Notes under the pieces: model-generated | Databases searched by the model: none | What the model was told of the DNA's origin: nothing | What the model saw: the letters and a program-made list of their open reading frames with translations, nothing else | Shown: positions 1-8,132 of the stretch, piece after piece | Layout of the letters: each line of letters begins with the position of its first letter | Numbering within the stretch: the first letter of the stretch is position 1 | Made by a program: the position numbers and the translations under genes | Assembly (NCBI GenBank): GCA_012064415.1 | Contig: SSNU01000226.1 | Location: 186,001 to 250,000, forward strand | Source of the DNA: Gyrodactylus bullatarudis | Taxonomy: Eukaryota; Platyhelminthes; Monogenea; Gyrodactylidea; Gyrodactylidae | Length of the DNA stretch: 64,000 bases | Reading direction: 5' to 3'

Positions 1-65
1 AAAAATCACCTTTAAATAAAGCTTAACAACTTCGAGACCAGGAATAACACAAATTCAAACGACAT
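1..65 (-). repeat. Fragment of a dispersed, possibly coding, repeat
   Basis: Read on the minus strand this segment is nearly identical to 10785-10850 on the plus strand. Both copies can be translated into a similar hydrophobic peptide (core EFVLFLVSKLL), which hints at a decayed transposon-encoded protein. The copy is cut by the window edge. Confidence 0.5.
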
Positions 66-124
66 ATTTTTTATTTTAATATCATTAGTTAGTTGTGCTA
101 ACGTTGAGAGCATGATAAGTAAAA

Positions 125-291
125 AAGGATGCCGAAAGCTGATAATATACAGATTACCCCGCCCCCCTAAACACCTAAATCAGATCAAAATTTAATTTTT
201 CTTTGTATTTTGTATATATCTGACATGTAAGAGGCTGATGAGTATGCCTGAAATAAAGCGCTTATTCCTCACACTTTCGGCATCCTTTTTT
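125..291 (+). repeat. Short element with inverted ends carrying a hammerhead fold
   Basis: The ends are inverted copies of AAAGGATGCCGAAAG (about 126-140 and 275-290). A related copy lies in the opposite orientation at 49241-49440. Homology to that copy continues past the right-hand inverted end (the TTTTTACTTATxATGCxCTCAACG stretch at the left flank here), so the real repeat unit is longer than the hairpin. It encodes no protein. Retrozyme, SINE or PLE terminus are all possible. Confidence 0.6.
231..270 (+). ncRNA. Hammerhead ribozyme motif (type I, minimal)
   Basis: Conserved core CUGAUGA at 235-241 and GAAA at 250-253. Stem I is GAGG (231-234) pairing with CCUC (267-270). Stem III is AUAA (253-256) with UUAU (262-265) closed by a 5-nt loop. 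Predicted cleavage falls after U266. Stem II (242-249) is only 8 nt and nearly unpaired, like the minimal hammerheads known from animal Penelope-like elements. In the sister copy at 49 kb the core CUGAUGA is mutated, so activity is uncertain. Confidence 0.6.
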
Positions 292-3146
292 ATATTTTTT
301 ATTGTTTTTCGAACATGATGAAGGCTTGGAATATATAAGGAGTTTATTTTCCACTATTTTAAATGGTATAAAACTTATTATGTGATGCATGTTTTTGAAA
401 ATTTCAGTTTTTTGCATTCTCTCAAATTTTATTCAAACCATGTAAGATAAGAAAATCTGAGCACAGATTCGAAATCAGCATAAAAATTTACAAAAGAACA
501 TCATAACTTGGAAAATTATCCAGAAAGATTACATTTTAAAAATTACAGGCGATTTCATCAGAATTACAAAAAATTTTAAATTCCGTTTTATTCACATGAT
601 CTCCAAACTAGTGAAGTAATTTTTAAGAAATCAATTATGAGAAACTATAAATTATACCTCACAGATACCGAAGAGTAGAATATAACCTTTCAAGTCTAAT
701 ATTTCTTGCAAGAAAAAATAAAATAAAAGTTAAGGCTGCAAATACTATCCGGTTCTGATTAGCTGAAATAGATGATAATAAATTGAACGTTAATTCTGGT
801 GGCTGATATAAATTTAAAAAAATAATAATAGTTGCTTGTCTATACCTGGTAAAGGTTACATCAAGACCTAGTTTTGGACGATTTTAAACAAGTCAGTTTG
901 AAACAAAGGGAATTACATCTCTATTCTGTTAGTATTTGCTATCTTGTCAAAATGTTGGGGTACATTTTGAAAGAATTGTTCAATATGCATTGAAGTTTTG
1001 GTTTAAGATCTTATTTCAGGATGGCACTGTGAATTTATTTGTTGATCAATTTTCTAAATAATAGGGTGTCATTTTGAAACGTTTCTGTAATCTCGAAAAT
1101 ACTAATTTAAATTTTTAGATATGGTTAGGATATTTTTCCCGAGACTAAAGCTGGTTAATATGAAGTTGGGAATCTATGATTATTACAAAAATCTCGAATT
1201 TGAACAAGATTCTTTGGAATCTAAATCATGAAAACCACTTGCACGATATGAAGAAAATAAAACTTGAAAAAAGCAATTTTTTAGGAAATTATAGCATATT
1301 TCAAATCTCGAGTTAGCGCCAAACTTGCTATTTTCGGACTCTGAATTTGAATTTTATCTTGATTTCAATGTGAGATAGTGTTCAAAAGTTGATATTTAAA
1401 AGTCAACCATTCGATCTAAGCAAGGCCATGAAGTTTAATTTTGAAACATGATAAAACTTAAATCAGATCTAGAAACGAAAATGGAATCACGTTTTGATAA
1501 CAAAGAAGTAAAAAATATAAAAATAAATTTCTTCTCAGAGGATTAGGATTAAAAATATACTGTACTATCTTTATTCTAAAATTTTTTTGAGTAAATGTTG
1601 GATGCTTGATTTGTTCCGAATTGATAAAGGAACAAAGATTCCATCTTCAAGCCAAAATTTGGATCAAAAGTACACATAAGATATAATTCTAAACTATAGG
1701 TTGTTAAGTTGATCGGCAAGCCTAGATTGATAGCTACTGATATTTTAATTAAACAGATTAGCCCTTATAGTAATTGAAGACAGAGGTTTCAATCAATCAG
1801 CGCTATGAAAATTGTTTTGATAACTATGCAAAATATTTTCCCAATATGTTAGATAGATTTAAAGTTCCAATAAAATAACCTAATTCTAGAAACGAATAAA
1901 ATATATATTTGGTACAAATATCAAAATATAAATTAAATCAAAATTTTTTAGAAAAATTAATCGAAATTGAACAAAAAGAATTAAGCCCAATGAAGTCCAA
2001 AGTTTAACTTTTTCTTGAAGATGGCGAATTTCTGGGACCTTCTATGGCCAACTTTGTCTAATCTTGATCCCAAATACCATCATTTCAAATCTTCAAAATC
2101 GATAAAAGTTTATTTAGATTTATAAAATAATAGCAAATTCTCATCTTCATATCATCTAGCTTCAGTATCTAGGCACATTAAGAAGGTTAGTGCGTCGAGA
2201 TAACTTAAAACATATAACTTAATCTCAAAAAATTCAATTCTTAAATTCAGATCAAAAGTATTTTATTTGTCAAGGAAGAGTACTTTGGAGCAAGAGTTAC
2301 TTTCTGCTCGATTAGATATCTAGGAATCTTGGACCAAATTGAGTTAAAGTTGGATAACTTTTTAAGCTTAACCCTTTTTTGTAGAAGGAAAAATTCGGGA
2401 TTATTAAATGACTATCACGAGAAAATTAAAATGAATTATCGTCTTGATTCAACTTGCTAGCTTATATTTTCTTATGTTTTTATAAAGGATTAATTCCAAA
2501 ATTGGCCCCAAAATTTTGAAAAACTCCAAGGGTAGCCCCAAATCTATTCGAGAAATTTCCAAAAGCAGCCCGAAATTTCCGAACGTAGCCCCATTCTAGA
2601 AATTTTTTCTCAAATTTCATGCATATTTTCTCACAGGATTTGAAAATTTTCAATTTGTTACTTGGCGATAAAAATATTTTGAATTATCGATTTTTAGTAT
2701 AATTCCAATCTGAGAGGCGATTCAAGTCCCAATATATTTCTATTTTAAGCTTTCCTGCTTAGATTATCACAAGATCTTCTTAAATGTCAAATTTCAAATT
2801 TTTACTCTACGCTTGAATTGATGGTTCGTCAGCTCTACATCATCGGATAAATAATGAGCTCAAATGAACCTTGTCATCAAAATATGCAAATTTTACATAT
2901 TTTTCTCGTAAAATATTCCATCAGATTTTTCATGCTCTAAAACAGCAAGTTTCAGTTTAATCTTAAATAATTCTTGATTTATATGGAATATTCAATTCTA
3001 TAGAAGCGAACAGTGTTATAGATAATCATTGGCAAACAGCTTCCCGAATAACTGCCAACAATAGGCAATATTGTAGAATGGATAAATTGAAAAATCTAAC
3101 AAAGATTTATAAAATCCAAATTTTAGTTTTTCTGTTTTATCTAAAG
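292..3146. other. Gene-free stretch
   Basis: AT-rich sequence without a convincing exon or RNA gene. It contains degenerate copies of the dispersed foldback repeat (see 1145-1440; a terminal piece at about 2100-2165) and otherwise unassigned sequence. Confidence 0.6.
1145..1440 (+). repeat. Copy of the window's main dispersed repeat (family R)
   Basis: Matches the left arm of the long hairpin at 3469-4192. Shared landmarks in order are ATATGAAGxTGGGAATxTATG, a TTTGGAATCTA block, a TATTTCAAATCT block, a GCGCC block and a GATCAAAAGTTGATTTT-like block. Non-coding; see the findings for the copies counted across the window. Confidence 0.6.
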
Positions 3147-3443
3147 CTAGTTGATACGAAGATGAAAATTTACAATTTTGAACCTTTTAAAGTTTTAATT
3201 CAACTACATTCGCTTAGAATCAAAATGAGATGAAATTTTTGAGAAAACTTGTCATTACTTTCCAATTATCATGAAGGAATTATGCAATTCAACTTGTTTT
3301 GAAAATGGCTAATATTTTGATAAAGTGAAAATTTGGCGCTATTTACGAATATCAAAAATATTTTTTGCTCTTGAAAATCCGACGAGAAATATTTAGTATT
3401 TTAGTAAAAATGTTGAATTCTCATCTACATATTAATTAGCTTT
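3147..3443. repeat. Short family-R element with inverted ends
   Basis: The left end reads AGCTAGTTGATACGAAGATG and the right end is its approximate reverse complement (CATCTACATATTAATTAGCT). The interior is non-coding. This looks like a separate non-autonomous copy immediately upstream of the long hairpin. Confidence 0.5.
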
Positions 3444-3468
3444 ATGTTCATCATCGTACCTAATTAAT

Positions 3469-4192
3469 ATGAAGATGGGAATTTATGCTTTTTACAAAAT
3501 TATGAATTTTTTCACCAAGAAATCGAATTTGATCAAGATTTTTTGGAATCTAGATCGTAGGTTCCACTTTCAGGATCTGAAGAAAAAAAATTTGAAAAAA
3601 ATCAAATTTTAAGAAAGTTATGGCATATTTCAAATCTAGCGATGGCGCCGGATTTCCATTTTTTGAACTTTGAGTTAATAATTTTTGTTGATTTAAAAGT
3701 GAGAGAGTGATCAAAAGTTGATTTTTAGGATCACGATTAGTCAAAGAAATCAAATATACTGATTCAGATTTTGAGAATCCGCCCCTTGTCTTGTGAAAAT
3801 CGAATTGTGATTTTTTGAACATTTTCACTACTTGAAAATCGATGAAATTTTGATGATTCAAGATCCCTGGAAATTGGCGAGTCCATTGAAATTTTCATAG
3901 TCATAATCGGTTTCTTTGACTAATCGTGATCCTGAAAATCAACTTTTGATCACTCTCTCACTTTTAAATCAACAAAAATTATTAACTCTAAGTTTAAAAA
4001 AATGGGAATCCGGCGCCATCGCTAGATTTGAAATATGCCATAACTTTCTTAAAATTTGATTTTTTTCAAATTTTTTTTCTTCAGATCCTGAAAGTGGAAC
4101 CTACGATCTAGATTCCAAAAAATCTTGATCAAATTCGATTTCTTGGTGAAAAAATTCATAATTTTGTAAAAAGCATAAATTCCCATCTTCAT
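3469..4192. repeat. 724-bp long inverted repeat (family R foldback)
   Basis: Left arm 3469 to about 3755 and right arm about 3909 to 4192 are near-perfect reverse complements over roughly 285 bp, with a spacer of about 150 bp. The transcript would form a long double-stranded hairpin. An open stretch on the minus strand at 3550-3861 lies within the arm and shows no protein-like conservation. Partial single-arm copies of the same sequence occur throughout the window. Confidence 0.85.
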
Positions 4193-5318
4193 AATCAAAA
4201 TTGAAACTAAGCTAGTATTTCAATTTATTCAAGAGATTATTATTGGTTTTCAAAAGAAAGATTGTTTCAATAATAAATTGAAAAAGAAAACATTGTCAAG
4301 AAAGTACAGCTCTTATAAAACATTGATGCTAAGCATGCAAAAGCTTTGATCCATGAAATAAATATTATGAAGCGATGACTCATGATTTTTTTTTCATCTT
4401 AATTTGTATCCATTTTTGATCATTCTCTAATTACGTACGTCGATCATCATCGTTTTGTTCAATTACATAAAGTACTTTTCAAAGAATGACTTTGATTGAT
4501 TTACTTTAGTACAGAGGTCCAGTTTTCAAGGTTCACAAGTTTAAAGCTGGGCCTTTCATCGAATTAATTACTTTTTGTGTAAACCTGACCAAAATTATCA
4601 AATCAGACACTAAACTCAAAGACAAAGTGTATTTATATTATTGACATGAAGTTGATATTTTATTATTTTTACTAAAATCTCAATATTTTTCTCCAGAAAG
4701 TCAGGAAAAATTTATTTTATGAATTCCATGATCCTGTTGATTCTAAAAATAATTTTGAAAAACATTTTCAAACTGACCAAAGTTTAATTACCAAAGATGG
4801 CCTAATTCTGTCAGATTGAATTTTTTTCTTTTAACAAATAATTGGCTTATTTCATAATAATAGAATCCAAAAAATATTGAGATTTAAAAAAATGCTTTTT
4901 TAGTAAATTCTCAATTCATGGCAACTAGCTTTATATGGAAATTAATCTTCAATAAAAATAGTAGTTAGACTTTTTGTCAGAATTGCGTTTATCTCTTTAA
5001 TTTGAATAGTATCGAGTAAATATTTGAGAGAAAAACTTTTGAGTGTAAATATCAAATTAATAATATATATTTACAGTGTTGATCTTATAAAGTTCTTGAG
5101 TATTCTTGTACTCTTGGTTTCTTAATTTTATGGACAAACTTGTTAAAGTCCATTCAGGGTTAAGGATCCATACTGTTTTTCTAAGTTATTCTTTTGCTCA
5201 CTGTGATAAGAGAAACTCCAGCCCTTTCCTGATTTCATGTACAAACGATTCAAAAACAAATTCTTAATTATTAGGGTAATACAAAATTTTTAACTTTTCG
5301 AGTTCCTTTAAAAATTCG
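4193..5318. other. Gene-free stretch
   Basis: AT-rich sequence in which I see no exon, RNA gene or clear repeat boundary. Confidence 0.5.
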
Positions 5319-5705
5319 TATTGAACCTTATGTTTTTAATTTTATTTAGATATGCATAATTTCAATTGAAGATTTCAAATTTTCAAATTTGCGCCAACAT
5401 TTTTCAATGAATTTTACTACGAGAAATGATAAATTTTGCATTATTAGACAGGATATGATCTTTTTGAATCAGATTTTCACGTCGAATTAATATCAAATAT
5501 TCCTATTATTGGGTTCTGAACTCATGGGAGAAGGTTCGAATAACATTAAACACTATGATATACCTCTGTTTTCTCTAACCTTCCCCATGAGTTCAGAATC
5601 CAATAATAGTAATAATTTTGATGAAGTTCGACAATATTATCGTTTAAATATCAAATATAATCTGAATACACCCTGAAAAAGTCCTGTCAATTTGGGAAAA
5701 ACGAT
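5319..5705 (+). repeat. Dispersed repeat (family T) split by an insertion
   Basis: Landmarks from the 'ATTGAACCTTATGTTTT' start to 'CTGAATACACCC' also occur, uninterrupted, at 52252-52445; a more distant copy lies near 26870-27030. At this locus the repeat is interrupted between 5500 and 5647 by a 146-bp insert flanked by a duplicated 12-mer, so the 52-kb copy gives the pre-insertion arrangement. Confidence 0.65.
5501..5646. mobile_element. Mini Penelope-like terminal element, 146 bp
   Basis: An inverted repeat (about 5506-5538 against 5577-5612) resembles the outer ends of the PLE at 31008-32092, including the blocks GAACTCATGGGAGAAGGTT and AACCTTCCCCATGAGTTC. It ends with TTGATGAAGTTCGACAATAT, the same terminus as the 31-kb element (32063-32092). 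AATATCAAATAT is duplicated at 5489-5500 and 5647-5658. The insertion therefore has both conserved PLE ends but no coding sequence. Confidence 0.7.
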
Positions 5706-5915
5706 TTTAGGGAAAACGGGAAATGGCAGAACATCAAATTTTTTTGAATTTAGTTTTTTCGAAAACGGCAATTATGAAGCTTAAAGAACCTATTTGAAGC
5801 GGGAGATAAAAAAGTATTCGGGGAAAAAAATATTTTGCTGGAGTAGGTAATGCCGAGCTTCTTCGAAAAAATTTGAATTTGTTGGTGAGTCGGAACTCAT
5901 TTGAAGATAAGACGA

Positions 5916-5964
5916 GTAATTAGTGATAAAGCTTTTATTTCGCCGGATCTCATCAGACTCTTAC
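5916..5964 (-). ncRNA. Hammerhead ribozyme motif in left PLE terminal repeat
   Basis: Reverse complement of the 6536-6584 motif and identical in its core: CUGAUGA, an 8-nt stem II (GAUCCGGC), GAAA, a five-pair stem III (AUAAA/UUUAU) with a 3-nt loop, the AUC cleavage triplet, then stem I in two blocks (AGU/ACU and GUAA/UUAC). It is in sense orientation relative to the tail-coding fragment at 6074-6268. Confidence 0.75.
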
Positions 5965-6073
5965 ACCGGCTTGATTTATATATTAAATTAATTAACAAAA
6001 GTGTATCTTCTTATTGGTTGGTTTGGGGATGCGATTGGGGAGGGGGTGGGGTTTCTCTTGTTGTTGTGAGCAA

Positions 6074-6268
6074 TTACGTGTTCGGTCTTCTTTTTATGTA
6101 GGAATCAATCGGTAACTGTCCACTTTCTCTTCTCCTCTTTCTGCTTGTTTTGCAGATTGCATTGGATACTGTTTTAGATTTGCTAATTATGGGTTGAGAT
6201 TTGATTTGATTATCAACTTCCGTTGATTTCTCGTTTTTGTCACTTGATTTCTTGTCCACATAAACCAA
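6074..6268 (-). pseudogene. PLE protein C-terminal tail, truncated
   Basis: The 64-residue frame aligns with the end of the PLE endonuclease protein at 31228-31932. Shared blocks are NEKSTEVDNQIKSQPIIS (against SEKSTIVDNQITSQPVIS) and a basic cluster followed by SGQLPIDSYIKR (against SGQLQIDNFLKR). It starts at a junction with an oppositely oriented piece of the same protein, so it is a broken copy, not an independent gene. Confidence 0.75.
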
Positions 6269-6508
6269 CTAGGGATCAAAGGCAAACAAAGATTCACCAA
6301 CAGCAAAAAACTCGCCAAAATAGCGAAAGTGCTAGAGGGGAATCCCCAATTTACATCAACCCAAAATCCCCCATCCGATGCCACAGCAACCCAAAGTGAA
6401 ACCAACGAGAAAGCAGTGGAAACTACTAATCAGCTAATTGGCATCAACGTCACAACACCGATAATTTATGTGGACAAACCAACCAATAAGAAGATACACT
6501 TTTGTTAA
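6263..6508 (+). pseudogene. PLE protein fragment upstream of the tail, inverted copy
   Basis: The plus-strand frame begins NQLGIKGK and continues SKKLAKIAKVLEGNP, aligning with NKLGFKGR and SKQIAKIGRILRLDVGTP just after the GIY-YIG domain of the 31-kb copy. It then runs into the right terminal repeat and stops at 6506-6508. The frame is open but lacks both the endonuclease core and the normal C-terminus. Confidence 0.7.
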
Positions 6509-6535
6509 TTAATTTAATATATAAATCAAGCCGGT

Positions 6536-6584
6536 GTAAGAGTCTGATGAGATCCGGCGAAATAAAAGCTTTATCACTAATTAC
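6536..6584 (+). ncRNA. Hammerhead ribozyme motif in right PLE terminal repeat
   Basis: Core CUGAUGA at 6544-6550, stem II 6551-6558, GAAA 6559-6562, stem III AUAAA (6562-6566) with UUUAU (6570-6574) and loop AGC, predicted cleavage after C6575. Stem I pairs AGU (6541-6543) with ACU (6576-6578), and GUAA (6536-6539) with UUAC (6581-6584) across a small internal loop. Minimal hammerheads in both flanking repeats are an established feature of animal Penelope-like elements. Confidence 0.8.
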
Positions 6585-6639
6585 TCGTCTTATCTTCAAA
6601 TGAGTTCCGACTCACCAACAAATTCAAAAAAATATTTGT

Positions 6640-8132
6640 CCTGCTCTAATAATTATGAATATTAGTCTTGTCTTCAAATTCTCAAAATGAGTTCTAACTC
6701 ATAATTATAAAAAAATTTTAAAGTTCAATCATTATTATTTTAACAACTTTTAATCGAAAAATTTAAATTCTTTAAAATTTTCAGCATTTACCAAGTGTAA
6801 TAATGGCATTTATTATAAAAACTACTGCCTCGGTGACCTTTTATTTACATGGATGGAATACAAACCAATGAATAAATTTTATGAATTCGGTAATACACTG
6901 TTTGGGTGTGCGAATGAGTCAATAAAATATGATCTACGCATAAAATCAACCAAATTTTATATTCTCACAATACCAAAGAAATTTCAAGTTAGTCAAGTAA
7001 TTGAAAATGATTCCCTCTATTAGAAGGAAAAAGATGATTATTATTACAATATTAAATCTGAAATTTATACTTTTACCATTTGAAGAAAAAAATTTTGAAA
7101 AAATCAACTTTTAAGCAAATTATGGCATATTTCGAAGTAACGCCAAATTCCTATGTTTTAAGCAATGAGTGAAAAATATTACTGATTTCAAAGTGAGAAA
7201 GTGATCAAAAGTTGATTTTAAGGATTACGATTAGACGAAGAAATTAAATCTTGAGAATCCCCCATCATCGTGTGATTTTTTTATTATTTTCCCTACTTAA
7301 AAATCGATGAAATTTGGATGACAAAGTTAAAGGTGTCTTGAGTTTAAAAAACTGTAGATTCGTAATCAGCGTATTTACTAACCATAGGATAGACAAAAGA
7401 TTCAATGCGAGTTATGAGAAAAAATTTTCTGGAACTTCAAGGGTTTAAAATGGTTCTTTTCAAAATTTATTTTCTGACATGTCAAATAAATCTCATAGGT
7501 AAGGGTTAAGACATGTGATCTAGGGGAGTGTTAGGCTAATTCGACTTGGAAAGGTGAATGTAAAAATGATTTTAAAAAAGGATTTAAATCTCTTTTTTGG
7601 TTTCTAAACTCATAAGTAAGGTTAAACAGAACGAGTGTTTTCAATCTGAAAATACTTGTAAGAACACGGCGCATCTTTCGAAAATCTGTTTGTCTGCCTA
7701 TTAGTGATCCTGTTTAAGGGTTGAAATATATATAGAATCGAGGGTCTTTCCATCGATAATATTATCCTCAGAGACGTTGTCTGCAGTAGCTATCAGAACC
7801 GATCCTTGTAGAATTATATCCTCCAAATAGTTCAATCTATCTGGACTAGGAATAGAAGACTTTTTCTATGAAAACCAGGAGAAGATCTCTGCTAGACTGC
7901 TCTGTCCTAGAACAATTTATAGTTTATTAACAACGTCCAATTCAGCAATCACATACTAAGCATTCTTGTTTAGCATGGGATTGTGGACAGACATATAACT
8001 TGTAAATTTGTATTACGTACATAGCTAGTCTTTATAGATCATTGAGGGAAGTATTAGGCTAATTTCGACTTGAACAGTTGATTTTATGTAAAATTGATCA
8101 TGTAAAAGAGTTAAATTTCTTTATAATCTTAG
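6640..8132. other. Gene-free stretch with repeat debris
   Basis: It contains a family-R fragment (about 7075-7330), a degenerate PLE-terminus-like patch near 7598-7655 (TTCTAAACTCAT followed by AAGGTTA), and a coding-like but unassignable minus-strand patch at 7735-7860. No supported exon was found before 8133. Confidence 0.5.

Larger units (their letters stand above)
5836..6625. mobile_element. Head-to-head Penelope-like element remnant
   Basis: Inverted terminal repeats of about 155 bp (5872-6025 and 6476-6630) flank two partial coding pieces pointing outward: the C-terminal tail of the PLE protein on the minus strand and a stretch upstream of the tail on the plus strand. Each terminal repeat carries a hammerhead motif in the same sense as its adjacent coding piece. 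An A-rich 12-mer (5824-5835 and 6626-6637) may be the target duplication, though low complexity weakens this. The RT and endonuclease core are absent. Confidence 0.75.

Noticed and set aside
3550..3861. 103-codon minus-strand frame
   Set aside because: It lies within the arm and spacer of the family-R hairpin; other copies of the repeat do not keep the frame.
7735..7860. Coding-like minus-strand patch (peptide including RLNYLEDIILQGSVLIATAD)
   Set aside because: No start, stop or partner exon could be tied to it, and it abuts repeat debris; possibly a transposon fragment.
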